Shown: positions 1 through 8,032 of the stretch, in pieces
Numbering within the stretch: position 1 is the first letter of the stretch
Layout of the letters: every line of letters begins with the position of its first letter
Assembly: GCF_900167535.1 (NCBI RefSeq)
Contig: NZ_FUYE01000009.1
Coordinates: 62,001 to 126,000, forward strand
From: Prosthecobacter debontii
Lineage (GTDB): Bacteria > Verrucomicrobiota > Verrucomicrobiia > Verrucomicrobiales > Verrucomicrobiaceae
Length of the DNA: 64,000 nucleotides
Direction: 5' to 3'
Translations under genes and position numbers: made by a program
Notes under the pieces: generated by a model
What the model was told of the DNA's origin: nothing
Seen by the model: only the letters and a program-made list of their open reading frames with translations
Database searches by the model: none

Positions 1-289
1 TGTAGTCAGCAGCCTCGCCCGCCAGATACGCACAGTCGCCATTCACCAGCACGCCATGCGGTTTACTACCGAGCTTCAGCACTTGGTTGGCACAGCGGCT
101 CAGATTCTCCGCCATGATCACGCCTCGCGCCTCAGCAGCCGGATCCGCAGCGATGTGGGTGTCTGAAAACAACACCCACGTTTGCTCCCAGGAAGGTGCG
201 GCAGCCAAGACGCTACGCGGGGCCAAGGCGGCCGCGAAGGCGGTTTGGATCCAATGGCGGCGGCTGAGAGCTGGCAGGGTGATGGGCAT
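1..289 (-). CDS. Metallophosphoesterase, Tat-exported (N-terminal part only)
   Basis: Only the first 96 codons lie in the window; the gene continues off the left edge. The reverse-strand translation starts MPITLPALSRRHWIQTAF. It carries a twin-arginine-like pair (SRRHW, residues 9-13) followed by an alanine-rich stretch, consistent with export. Residues 38-45 read WVLFSDTH, the DxH metal-ligand motif of calcineurin-like phosphoesterases. VNGDC near residue 84 is the GD motif that supplies the second metal ligand. The family hydrolyses phosphoesters with a two-metal centre; the substrate cannot be told from this fragment. The start was chosen as the ATG directly before the Tat-like signal. No good Shine-Dalgarno is visible. 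Confidence 0.75.
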   Translation of the reverse strand, partial: MPITLPALSRRHWIQTAFAAALAPRSVLAAAPSWEQTWVLFSDTHIAADPAAEARGVIMAENLSRCANQVLKLGSKPHGVLVNGDCAYLAGEAADY

Positions 290-429
290 GATGAGTGGCT
301 ATTTTAAAAAGGAGCCTATCGGGAGTGGGCATTTCTGACAAGCGTGTCTGAACAGACAGAATACGGAATCAAATAGACCTTTCATTTCATGCAGCACTTG
401 GCATGCTCGTCGCGCATTCTCTCCCGCGC

Positions 430-2046
430 ATGTTTCCCGAAATCTCCTCTGTCGCACGTTCGCTTGGTATTGCTGATGATCACCTCTCCCTCTATGGACG
501 AGATAAGGCGAAAGTGTCGCTGAAGGCCCTGGAGAGCCGCCCGCAAAAGGGCAAACTCATCCTCGTCTCCGCCATCACCCCCACACCGGCAGGGGAGGGT
601 AAGACCACCATGTCCATCGGCCTCGCGCAGGGCTTGAAAAAGATCGGTCAAAGTGTGGCCTTAGCCCTGCGGCAACCTTCCATGGGCCCGGTGTTCGGTC
701 GCAAAGGCGGAGCCACTGGCGGCGGCAAAAGCACTGTGCAACCGGCAGAGTCCATCAACCTCCATTTTACCGGCGACTTCCATGCGATCACGAGTGCGCA
801 TAATTTGTTATCCTCGGTCATTGATAACCAGCTCTTCAATCAGCAGACCCACCTGCATCCCGGTGGTGTGCTGTGGAAGCGCGTGCTGGATGTGAATGAC
901 CGCGCCCTGCGTAGCCTCCGCACCAGTGTAGGCAAGAGCACCGAACGCAGCGCCGGCTTTGACATCACCGCCGCTTCCGAGGTCATGGCCATCCTCTGTC
1001 TCTCCGAGTCCCTGGCCGACTTGCGCGAGCGCCTGGACCGCATCGTCATCGGATTCACCGCCGAGGGTACGCCTGTTTTGGCCAAAGAATGCCACGTCAC
1101 TGGAGCCCTGCTCGCTCTCCTGCGCGATGCCCTCCAGCCCAACCTCGTGCAATCCGTGGAGGGCGTGCCCGCCTTCCTGCACGGCGGCCCCTTTGCCAAC
1201 ATCGCCCACGGTTGCAACTCCGTCCTCGCCACCCGCATGGCCCTCGCCCATGCCGACTACGCCGTCACGGAGGCAGGTTTCGCCTTCGATCTCGGCGGTG
1301 AGAAGTTCATGCACATCAAGTGCCGCCAATCCGGCCTCAAGCCCGAGGCCATCGTCATCGTCGCCACCGTCCGCGCGCTGAAGATGCATGGTGGAGTCGA
1401 GCTGGATTCCCTCACACAGCCGGACCCCGCCGCACTTTCCAAGGGTCTCGAAAACCTCGCCGCCCATCTCGATAGCGCCGCTCAGTTTGGCCGCCCTGTC
1501 ATCGTCGCCATCAACAAGTTCACCAACGACAGCGCCGAAGAGATCGCCCTCGTCCACGACTTCTGCCAAGCCCGCGGCGTGCCCTGTGCCACCGCCGATG
1601 TCTTCGGTCAGGGGGGGGATGGCGCCGTGGAGCTGGCGGAAAAAGTCCTCGCCGCCCTGCCTTCCGAGTCCAAGCCCCTGCCTTATCTCTACGACGCCCA
1701 CGCCCCCGTAGAGGAGAAACTGCACGCCATCGCCACCCGTGTGTATGGCGCCAGTGGGGTCGAGCTCACGGAGGCTGCTCGTGAAAAGCTCGCCCTCTTC
1801 ACCCGCAACCACTTCGGCCACCTGCCCCTGTGCATGGCCAAGACCCAAAACTCCCTCTCCGACGACGCCAAGCTCCTCGGTCGCCCGCGCGGTTTCACCA
1901 TCACCGTGCGCGACTTCGAGATCGCCCACGGAGCCGGCTTCCTCGTCGCCCTCACCGGCACCATGATGCGCATGCCCGCCCTGCCCAAAGTCCCCGCCGC
2001 CGAGCGCATCCAGGTCAGCCCGGATGGCGTCATCAGCGGCATTTGA
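430..2046 (+). CDS. fhs: Formate--tetrahydrofolate ligase
   Basis: This cytosolic enzyme joins formate to tetrahydrofolate with ATP, giving 10-formyl-THF for purine synthesis and one-carbon metabolism. The 538-residue protein is close to the family length of about 555. Residues 50-60 form the P-loop-like TPTPAGEGKTT. LRQPSMGPVFGRKGGATGGG, the conserved loop that follows, is also present. The track of conserved blocks (FTGDFHAI, GPFANIAHG, EAGFAFDLGGEKF) is unbroken to the C-terminus. I prefer ATG 430 (MFPEISS) over ATG 403, because family members begin just before the LGI/YGxxKAK segment. It stands alone, with no folD or purine gene beside it. Confidence 0.95.
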   Translation: MFPEISSVARSLGIADDHLSLYGRDKAKVSLKALESRPQKGKLILVSAITPTPAGEGKTTMSIGLAQGLKKIGQSVALALRQPSMGPVFGRKGGATGGGKSTVQPAESINLHFTGDFHAITSAHNLLSSVIDNQLFNQQTHLHPGGVLWKRVLDVNDRALRSLRTSVGKSTERSAGFDITAASEVMAILCLSESLADLRERLDRIVIGFTAEGTPVLAKECHVTGALLALLRDALQPNLVQSVEGVPAFLHGGPFANIAHGCNSVLATRMALAHADYAVTEAGFAFDLGGEKFMHIKCRQSGLKPEAIVIVATVRALKMHGGVELDSLTQPDPAALSKGLENLAAHLDSAAQFGRPVIVAINKFTNDSAEEIALVHDFCQARGVPCATADVFGQGGDGAVELAEKVLAALPSESKPLPYLYDAHAPVEEKLHAIATRVYGASGVELTEAAREKLALFTRNHFGHLPLCMAKTQNSLSDDAKLLGRPRGFTITVRDFEIAHGAGFLVALTGTMMRMPALPKVPAAERIQVSPDGVISGI

Positions 2047-2339
2047 GGCCAGGATCGTCTCGCTCACCCAGCCTGCTGAGAATCGGCCCATCACGATTCC
2101 CGTTCCCTGTTTGTAGACACTATTCAGTTTGTCCACAAACCCAACCCATGCCCGCTCTACGCCTTTGGCGAGCAAGTCCATGACCCTGTGCGCCATGGGG
2201 CGTTTTTGCGCACAAATTGTGACAAGTCCAGCCCGAGCCGACAAACCCAGCCCGTGGCTGCTCTATCGGCACGGACGGTCGAGCTTCGATCCTTCACCGA
2301 GCTTAGCCGACTCACAAATCTCAAAATCGCTCTTGCATC
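2047..2339. other. Intergenic stretch between fhs and the TetR gene
   Basis: This stretch of about 290 bases has no gene I can support. On the minus strand it contains a short protein-like run (MAHRVMDLLAKG, then WVGFVDKLNS and GRFSAGWVSE) that continues without a stop into the antisense of fhs. It has no recognised family and no counterpart in the window. It may be a remnant, or chance in GC-rich DNA. Confidence 0.4.
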
Positions 2340-2359
2340 TTTAGACCGAACGGTCTAAA
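2340..2359. promoter_or_regulatory. TetR-type operator upstream of the TetR gene
   Basis: The 20-bp inverted repeat TTTAGACCGAACGGTCTAAA has two perfect 9-bp arms around AA. Its core TAGACC-N4-GGTCTA matches the box used by NemR-like TetR regulators. It sits 34 bp before the TetR ATG, where binding would block that gene's own transcription. A related, less perfect site lies at 3020-3034 in front of the downstream genes. Confidence 0.8.
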
Positions 2360-2393
2360 ACGTCTCTTGCCGAAACAAAAACACCCGCCGATC

Positions 2394-2996
2394 ATGCCTG
2401 CCCTCACCAACCCAGCAACCGATACCAAGGAGCGCATCCTGGATGCGGCGGTGGGCATCGTGCTGGAAAAGGGGTTCAGTGGGGTAGGGATCAATGAGAT
2501 CCTCAAGGCGGTGAATGTGCCCAAGGGCTCGTTTTACCACTGGTTCGCCTCCAAGGAACAATTCGGGGTGGAGCTGCTGCGCTATTTCGGGGCGAAGGCC
2601 CTGGCTTACACGCGCAAGTGGCTGACGAAAAAGGACCTGCTGCCGAATGCCCACGAGCGACTCGTGGCCTTCTATGAAGCGCGCATTTCCATGATGCTGG
2701 AGCAGGATTGCCAGCAGGCCTGTCTGGTCTGCAAGCTCTCCGCCGAGGTCTCCTCCTGGAGTGAGCCGATGCGGGCGGAGGTGGCTGAAAATTACGAGCA
2801 GGGCATCGCGCTGCTGCGGCAGGTGATCGAGGAAGGTCAGGCCCAGGGCAGCATCCGCGCCAGCCTCCCAGCGAGCCAAGCCGCGAGTGTGGTCCACGAT
2901 GCCTGGCTGGGCGCTAGCCTGCGCAGCACGGCGAAGCATCAGGTGCAGCCACTGCGGGATTGCCTGCTCTTTATCCGCAGCTACCTCGTCCCCTGA
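2394..2996 (+). CDS. TetR/AcrR family regulator, NemR-like
   Basis: This 200-residue DNA-binding repressor has the TetR helix-turn-helix at about residues 13-59 (TKERILDAA ... GSFYHWFASKEQF). Its C-terminal ligand domain contains Cys106, Cys110 and Cys113 in DCQQACLVCKL. In NemR, a cysteine in this part of the protein senses electrophiles such as quinones and aldehydes; that this protein does the same is inference. ATG 2394 is preferred over TTG 2367 because residues before TKERIL are normally few. Palindromes of the TAGACC/GGTCTA type lie before this gene and before the downstream SDR gene, so it probably represses both itself and the oxidoreductase. Confidence 0.9.
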   Translation: MPALTNPATDTKERILDAAVGIVLEKGFSGVGINEILKAVNVPKGSFYHWFASKEQFGVELLRYFGAKALAYTRKWLTKKDLLPNAHERLVAFYEARISMMLEQDCQQACLVCKLSAEVSSWSEPMRAEVAENYEQGIALLRQVIEEGQAQGSIRASLPASQAASVVHDAWLGASLRSTAKHQVQPLRDCLLFIRSYLVP

Positions 2997-3008
2997 CGCC
3001 TCTCTTTT

Positions 3009-3036
3009 TTGTCTCGAACTAGACGACTGGTCTAAT
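3009..3036 (+). promoter_or_regulatory. Candidate promoter with embedded TetR operator
   Basis: TTGTCT (3009-3014) and TCTAAT (3031-3036) are spaced 16 bp, a plausible -35/-10 pair. The imperfect palindrome TAGACGACTGGTCTA (3020-3034) lies across the spacer and -10. It resembles the operator before the TetR gene but is one base shorter between the arms. A repressor bound here would block RNA polymerase directly. The first gene downstream with clear function is the SDR at 3286. Confidence 0.55.
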
Positions 3037-3052
3037 TTAAGCCTTTCCCATT

Positions 3053-3121
3053 ATGAATGCCTCCCACATCGCCTTCGCTCTCCTCATCCTGAATGTGGTG
3101 GTGCGGCTGCTCGCCCGCTGA
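3053..3121 (+). CDS. Possible 22-residue hydrophobic peptide
   Basis: A tiny ORF, MNASHIAFALLILNVVVRLL then Ala-Arg, begins 17 bases after the candidate -10 element and would be the first reading frame on the TetR-controlled transcript. It is almost wholly hydrophobic, like a single membrane segment. No Shine-Dalgarno is evident and I know no family for it. The roughly 160 bases between it and the SDR gene hold no other convincing ORF. It may be a leader peptide, a truncated relic, or chance. Confidence 0.2.
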   Translation: MNASHIAFALLILNVVVRLLAR

Positions 3122-3285
3122 GGGCCAGCGCAACGGCCTCGTCTGCTCCCGACTCCTTTTGGCCCCTTTCTTCCGCCACGGCGGAGAACTCCACAAAAAC
3201 GAAATCGAAACCTAAAAGTTAACGTCACACTCGCCCCAGATACGCAAAGTTAGTTAGTCGTCCATTCACCTCAACACCCACGATC

Positions 3286-4044
3286 ATGAGCACCCAAACC
3301 AAACTCGCCAATCAAGTCGCCCTCGTCACCGGAGCCAGCAAAGGCATCGGCGCCGCCATTGCCAAAGACCTAGCCAAAGCCGGGGCCGCCGTCGCGGTCA
3401 ACTACGCCTCCAGCAAAGCCGGGGCGGATCAAGTCGTCGCTGAAATTACCGCCGCAGGTGGTAAGGCCATCGCTGTGCAGGGGGATGTGGCGAAGCCCGA
3501 AGATGTGACCCGCCTGGTGGAAGAAACCGTGGCTGCCTTTGGTAAGATCGACATCCTGGTCAATAACGCTGGAGTCTATGAATTTGCTCCGCTGGGCAGC
3601 ATCACACCGGAGCATTTTCATCGTCAGTTTAACATCAACGTCCTCGGCTTGCTGCTCACCTCTCAGGAGGCGGTGAAACACTTCCCGGCCACGGGGGGCA
3701 GCGTCATCCACATCAGTTCCACCATCACCAGCATCAAGATGCCCGGGAGTTCCGTTTACACAGGCACGAAGAGCGCGGTGGACTCCATCACCTCCGTGAT
3801 GGCGAAGGAACTGGCCGCCCGCAAAATCCGCGTGAACTCGGTGAACCCGGGCATGGTGGAGACCGAGGGCACCCACAGCAGCGGCATCATCGGCTCTGAC
3901 ATGGAGAAGCAGGTGGTGGCCGACACTCCCCTGGGCCGCCTGGGCCAGCCCGATGACATCGCCAAAGTCGTTACCTTCCTAGCCTCCGAAGACGCCGGCT
4001 GGATCACCGGCGAGGTCATCCGCGTGAGCGGCGGTGTCGGCTAA
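3286..4044 (+). CDS. SDR family NAD(P)-dependent oxidoreductase (FabG-like)
   Basis: This 252-residue classical short-chain dehydrogenase has a Rossmann cofactor motif TGASKGIG at residues 15-22 and NNAG near residue 91. The catalytic Ser is near 145, with Tyr158 and Lys162 in YTGTK. The C-terminal VIRVSGGVG is typical of the group. The family reduces or oxidises alcohols, ketones and aldehydes; the substrate is unknown. It lies downstream of a NemR-like TetR gene and an operator-like palindrome, so a role in clearing a reactive carbonyl or quinone is a reasonable inference. Confidence 0.9.
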   Translation: MSTQTKLANQVALVTGASKGIGAAIAKDLAKAGAAVAVNYASSKAGADQVVAEITAAGGKAIAVQGDVAKPEDVTRLVEETVAAFGKIDILVNNAGVYEFAPLGSITPEHFHRQFNINVLGLLLTSQEAVKHFPATGGSVIHISSTITSIKMPGSSVYTGTKSAVDSITSVMAKELAARKIRVNSVNPGMVETEGTHSSGIIGSDMEKQVVADTPLGRLGQPDDIAKVVTFLASEDAGWITGEVIRVSGGVG

Positions 4045-4090
4045 TTTTTACACTCACCCAAGCGAGCCTAAATCGGCCTTGATTGAACAG

Positions 4091-4137
4091 CTCAAGCTTG
4101 CCGACGAGTTGTAGAATTCCTGAGCTCGTCGGTTGAG
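4091..4137. terminator. Stem-loop after the SDR gene
   Basis: CCGACGAG (4101-4108) pairs with CTCGTCGG (4125-4132), with a 16-base loop. Further out, GCTCAA and TTGAGC also pair, with a bulge. There is no T-run, so it could be an mRNA stabiliser or a protein-binding site rather than an intrinsic terminator. It lies between the SDR stop and the next gene. Confidence 0.4.
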
Positions 4138-4198
4138 CCGTTTCACCCAGGTCGCGTGCTTCGTTGTTCCTCATCCTGCACCACGACTGCTATTTCCT

Positions 4199-4867
4199 AT
4201 GAAACAGGCTTCTCACTGTCTCAGCTATCTCAAAGGGCAATCCAAGATCGGTATCATTGGCTCCGCAGAGATCGGCTGGACCTTGGCGGTCAAATGGGCT
4301 GCTCATGGTCACCGCGTCCTCATCTCTAATCGACGGGGTCCGGCAAGCCTTTTGGAGTCCGTGGCCGAAGCTGGAGTGCCTCTGACTGCGGCTACGGTTG
4401 AAGAAGCCATCTCCTGTGAAGTCGTGCTGATGGCAGTCCCGTGGACTCAAATTCCGCAAGTCCTTCGAGCTGACCTGTCATGGAACGACCGAATCTTGAT
4501 TGATCCGTCCAATATTTTCACTTCCTACGCACCTAACTATACGGTCGCTGATTTGGGAGATGATTCAGGCAGTGAAATCATTGCCCGGCTGGCACCTGGA
4601 GCCCGTGTGGTCAAAGCCTTTAACACATTGCCCGCCAGTACAATGTTTGCACCCCCGCCTGAGGCTGGGTTGACTCGTGTGAGTCTGATCGCTGGGGATG
4701 ATCCCGAGGCTCTTGCCACCGTGGAGACCCTTGTCAAAGATGCGGGTCTTGCTCCTTTAGTTGCTGGAAGCCTTGCGATCGCAGGACGTCAGCTCGAATT
4801 GAGAGGAGCTTTCAGTCTGATTGAGCTCTTCACTCGAAAAAGATCCGCCGCAATATCAGAGACCTGA
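4199..4867 (+). CDS. NADP oxidoreductase, F420-dependent family (Rossmann fold)
   Basis: This is a 222-residue soluble protein of the NADP_oxidored_F420 type. The dinucleotide-binding motif is GIIGSAEIGWTLA near residues 17-29, followed by VLISNRR, where the Arg residues suit NADP(H). VVKAFNT near residue 137 is a second hallmark. Members reduce varied substrates; true F420 use is unproven here, since many relatives use other partners. ATG 4199 was chosen because the longer frame from 4133 adds 22 residues of non-conserved sequence. The C-terminus runs directly to the stop after a basic helix (FTRKR). Confidence 0.75.
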   Translation: MKQASHCLSYLKGQSKIGIIGSAEIGWTLAVKWAAHGHRVLISNRRGPASLLESVAEAGVPLTAATVEEAISCEVVLMAVPWTQIPQVLRADLSWNDRILIDPSNIFTSYAPNYTVADLGDDSGSEIIARLAPGARVVKAFNTLPASTMFAPPPEAGLTRVSLIAGDDPEALATVETLVKDAGLAPLVAGSLAIAGRQLELRGAFSLIELFTRKRSAAISET

Positions 4868-5134
4868 GGGATCAGTGATTGAAAGTCTCGCAAGAAACTT
4901 CGTTTGGGGAGAACGGTCGGTGCCCACGATGAAGCCAACTGTCGTCGCTTTGAGTCGTCGCCTAGATTGCATAAGGGGGATCTGTTCTGACGACCCTGTT
5001 GATGCATCCTGATCGGTCTTTGTGCTGCCGAGAGGAAGCAGGAGGAGGGGAGGGTAAGAGGCTGCTCACTCGGAAACGTGATTCTTCCTGGTTTCTCATT
5101 TGCACCGGGCGCGGCTTCCGATTACAGGCCGCGC

Positions 5135-6064
5135 GTGCAAAAAGCTTTCGTTCTCGGTGCAGGTCTTGGGGAGCGGTTGCGGCCGCTGACGGCGCAACTG
5201 CCGAAGCCCCTTATTCCTGTTTTTCATCGCCCGCTTATCACCTACTCTTTTGATCACCTGATGCAGGTGGGCATCAAGGATTTTGTGGTGAATACGCATC
5301 ACATCCCAGAGGCTTATGCACAGGCTTTCCCTGCGGGCAGTTATCGTGGTGCAGCCATCAGCTTTAGAAATGAAAGCCCTGTGCGTTTGGAGACCGCGGG
5401 AGGCATCGCCAATGTTAGGGATCTGCTCAATGAAGAACCCTTCATCGTGTATAATGGTGATATCTTGACGGACTTGCCCCTTGATTCGTTGTTAAAAGAA
5501 CACAGGGAGAAGGAGAATCTCGTCACCCTGGTATTGCGGAGTTTCGGTCCTGCCTTGCACATTTCTTATGATGTGGAAACGGGCCTGGTTACCGACATCC
5601 GCAATAAACTTGGCACGGGTCGTGAGGGGGAATATCTCTTTACGGGTATCTATGCCTGCCAGCCGGAGATACACCGGTGGCTGACGCCGGGGAAGGTGGA
5701 ATCTGTGATTCCTATCTTTCTGCGAATGATCCAAGAAGGGGCTCGTCTCGGGGCCGTTGTCGTGGATGATGGCCAGTGGTGGGATTTGGGCAGCCGGGCT
5801 GCTTACTTGGCAGCCCATCAAGCGCTGCATGAGCAGGGGAAAGCCACGGCATCGGCAATTCATGCCTCGGCACAAGTATCACCTCAGGCCGAACTCCGCG
5901 GACTCAATGTGATTGGGGAAGGTGCCGTGGTGGAGGCGGGTGCGGCTCTTGAGGACTGTATCCTTTGGCCTGGAGCCACTGTCGCCGCCGATGCGGTCTT
6001 ACGTCAATGTATCATCCGCAGTGGCATCCGGGCAGAGGGAGTGCAGATGAGCACGGATATGTGA
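5135..6064 (+). CDS. Sugar-1-phosphate nucleotidyltransferase (MurU/GMP-like)
   Basis: The family transfers NMP to a sugar 1-phosphate for cell-wall or glycan precursors. The signature FVLGAGLGERLRPLT is followed by PKPLIPVFHRP, and VYNGDIL supplies the metal-binding Asp. The C-terminal part (AELRGLNVIGEGAVVEAGA onward) is a short left-handed beta-helix of hexapeptide type, as in mannose-1-phosphate guanylyltransferases. MurNAc-1-phosphate uridylyltransferase is an alternative, but no amgK kinase is adjacent. GTG 5135 places the start right at the QKAFVLG strand, as in relatives. ATG 5078 would add 19 residues. The substrate is not decided. Confidence 0.8.
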   Translation: MQKAFVLGAGLGERLRPLTAQLPKPLIPVFHRPLITYSFDHLMQVGIKDFVVNTHHIPEAYAQAFPAGSYRGAAISFRNESPVRLETAGGIANVRDLLNEEPFIVYNGDILTDLPLDSLLKEHREKENLVTLVLRSFGPALHISYDVETGLVTDIRNKLGTGREGEYLFTGIYACQPEIHRWLTPGKVESVIPIFLRMIQEGARLGAVVVDDGQWWDLGSRAAYLAAHQALHEQGKATASAIHASAQVSPQAELRGLNVIGEGAVVEAGAALEDCILWPGATVAADAVLRQCIIRSGIRAEGVQMSTDM

Positions 6065-6065
6065 T

Positions 6066-6092
6066 GAGGGGATAAGATCAGGGGGATCCCTC
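6066..6092. terminator. Weak hairpin between convergent genes
   Basis: GAGGGGAT (6066-6073) pairs with ATCCCTC (6086-6092) with one bulged base. It lies between the convergent nucleotidyltransferase and prephenate dehydratase genes and may end transcription from either side. It has only short T-runs. Confidence 0.35.
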
Positions 6093-6111
6093 TTTGCTCG
6101 GACATCATCTG

Positions 6112-6963
6112 TCAGGATTCAAACCGCCGCCCGGCAGGGTAGGAGCCGATGCTGCGGATCACGGCACCATCCGCCCGGGTCTGATCCAGGGCTGCGGCCA
6201 CGGAGGCTTCAGCTGGGGAGCCCTCGATCTCGATGTAAAAGCGGTATTGGTTAGGTTGCCCGCGGATGGGGCGGGACTCCAGGCGCTTCATGTTGATGGC
6301 CTTTTCACTCAACGGCGTGAGGAAGCGGCAGAGGCTGCCGGGGCGATCTGGCAACTCCACCACCAGCGCCGTGCGGTTATTGGCCGTGGAGGCTGGGTTT
6401 TCCTGATGCCCGAGCAGGAAGAATTGGGTGATGTTGGGTACCTCGCCGGCGATGGGGAAGTGCAGGATCTCCAGCGCATGACGCACCGCATTCTGCCGTG
6501 GGCCGATGGCGGCGGCTCCTGCCAGCGTGGCGGCTTTTTCAGCGGCCTTCGCTGTGCTGGCCTCCACCACACGCTTGGCATGCGGATAGTTCAGCTTCAG
6601 CCATTCATCACAGTGGAAGAACGGCATGGCGTGGGAGTGGATGGTCTGGATCTCTGGGCCGGTTTTTCCCAGCAGGGCCAGTTTCACATCCAGCGTCAGC
6701 TCTTCCATGATGTGGAGCTGGCAGCGCTCATCCACGAGGCGGTCCACCGTATCGATGATGAACCCGCCGGAGGAGTTTTCAATCGGCACGATGCCCAGCG
6801 CCCCGGGATGGCTGGCGATGAAGTCAAACACCTCCCCGATGCTGGCCTTCAGCTGCACCTGAGCCGTAGGAAATCGCTTCTCCGTGAGCAAGTGAGAGAA
6901 GCTGCCCTCGGGGCCGAGGCAAGCGATGCTAGGGATGGGGGAAGGGTGCGCAGGGTCACTCAT
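6112..6963 (-). CDS. pheA: Prephenate dehydratase (monofunctional, with ACT domain)
   Basis: It converts prephenate to phenylpyruvate in phenylalanine synthesis. The 283-residue protein has the periplasmic-binding-like catalytic domain (residues 12-185: GPEGSFS, GIVPIENSSGG, AAIGP) and an ACT domain from about 198, with the phenylalanine-binding ESRP motif at 229-232. Feedback control by Phe is expected. No chorismate mutase domain is fused at the N-terminus. One oddity: the usual Thr-Arg-Phe catalytic motif reads Thr-Gln-Phe (residues 179-181, NITQFF). The ATG is followed at once by MSDPAHPS and then the first strand, so the start is secure. Confidence 0.92.
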   Translation of the reverse strand: MSDPAHPSPIPSIACLGPEGSFSHLLTEKRFPTAQVQLKASIGEVFDFIASHPGALGIVPIENSSGGFIIDTVDRLVDERCQLHIMEELTLDVKLALLGKTGPEIQTIHSHAMPFFHCDEWLKLNYPHAKRVVEASTAKAAEKAATLAGAAAIGPRQNAVRHALEILHFPIAGEVPNITQFFLLGHQENPASTANNRTALVVELPDRPGSLCRFLTPLSEKAINMKRLESRPIRGQPNQYRFYIEIEGSPAEASVAAALDQTRADGAVIRSIGSYPAGRRFES

Positions 6964-7002
6964 GCGTGCCGCCCATGCTCTACCGCAGAGGCGGGCAGGT
7001 CA

Positions 7003-7107
7003 ATGACCAATGACCAGTGACCAGTGACCAGTGACCAGTGACCAGTGACCAGTGACCAGTGACCAGTGACCAGTGACCAGTGACCAGTGACCAGTGACCA
7101 GTGACTA
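7003..7107. repeat. Heptanucleotide tandem array (15 units of GTGACCA)
   Basis: Fifteen consecutive 7-bp units run without interruption: two ATGACCA, then twelve GTGACCA, then GTGACTA. The last unit contains the TAG stop (read on the minus strand) of the gene ending at 7105, so the array lies directly behind that gene. It fills nearly the whole gap to the upstream side of pheA, whose start is at 6963. Units are identical except for the ends, which points to recent slippage or expansion. Similar 7-bp short tandem repeats are known from cyanobacterial genomes. Confidence 0.97.
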
Positions 7108-7785
7108 TGCCCCGAGGCTGAGATATTCCCGCACCGTGTGGTTCATTGCACGGCGAGCTGGGGGGTAAACCTGCGCCACATGGGCCAGGGTATCATCCAG
7201 GGCAAACTCCTCCGCCAGGGCATGGCGACCGGCCGCCTCCAGATGACTCACCACCACCTGCTCATAGAACTCCAGCTTCGGTGCCCCACGGCGCTCAGCC
7301 CGGTAGCGCAGAAAGTCTGGATACAGGCTGGTCAGCACCATGAACTGATTGGCACACTGCACATGGATGAAGAAACGCTGGTGACTGTCCGCATTCTCCA
7401 GGGCGCTGATGTAGTCGATGCTGTAGAGGCTCTCCAGCTTCCGCTCAGGCAGATTTTGCGCTGCGGTGGCCGGCAGGCCAAAGTCTGCACACACGGAGGC
7501 GATGTAATCCGCCACCTCCAGATCATCCACACCCACGCGCTTCAGCGTATGCCGCACCGTGACGTAGAAGAACAGCTCAGGTGAGAGGAAGGCGGCTTGA
7601 CGGCTAACTAAAAGCGCTTCAAAGAGCTTCGGGTGATCCAGGATCATCCGCACCGTGTCCGGATCATCCAGGAGAGAGACGAGGCTCTCTTTCTCTCGCT
7701 GCGTCATCGCGAGCGCATCGCGGATAAACTGCCAATCAGCCGACGTGAAACGATACCAACAACCGGGGCGAGGGAACCTCATCAT
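7105..7785 (-). CDS. Conserved-looking hypothetical protein, 226 residues
   Basis: I do not recognise a family. The protein is soluble and mainly alpha-helical by composition, with no signal peptide or membrane segment. It opens with a basic, aromatic stretch (RFPRPGCWYRF) and has acidic helices (LVSLLDDPDTVRMILDHP; VDDLEVADYIASVCADFG). Codon use matches the neighbours, and the frame is undisturbed for 226 codons, so it is probably real. Two adjacent ATG codons are possible starts. Its TAG stop lies inside the last unit of the heptamer array. The next gene upstream on this strand is an ECF sigma factor 248 bp away, so co-transcription is possible but not shown. Confidence 0.7.
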   Translation of the reverse strand: MMRFPRPGCWYRFTSADWQFIRDALAMTQREKESLVSLLDDPDTVRMILDHPKLFEALLVSRQAAFLSPELFFYVTVRHTLKRVGVDDLEVADYIASVCADFGLPATAAQNLPERKLESLYSIDYISALENADSHQRFFIHVQCANQFMVLTSLYPDFLRYRAERRGAPKLEFYEQVVVSHLEAAGRHALAEEFALDDTLAHVAQVYPPARRAMNHTVREYLSLGA

Positions 7786-8032
7786 AATGTGGGGAGTTTG
7801 GATTCAAGAACCCTCCAAGCATTGGCCGTGCCAGAAGTGTTCATCCTCTTGGATGGGAACCATAGCTTTTTTGTTCGACGCCTTTTGAAGATTGTTGTCA
7901 AAATCGGTTGATCCTCCTTGAGGCGTTTTATTTCTACAAAAAAAGATCACATGGGTAACCATGCGACTTTTGTCTGTTAATGCCGTTTGGTCCGGGAAAT
8001 GATCGTCTCTCCCACTCAAGGCACTAACCCAC

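Noticed and set aside
808-2244. 478-codon minus-strand frame opposite fhs
   Set aside because: It is antisense to a complete, well-conserved enzyme. Its glycine- and aspartate-rich composition is typical of GC-rich shadow frames.
6094-7020. 308-codon plus-strand frame opposite pheA
   Set aside because: It is the shadow of prephenate dehydratase and extends into the heptamer array.
7003-7107. CRISPR array
   Set aside because: The units are 7 bp without spacers and no cas genes are present. It is a simple tandem repeat.
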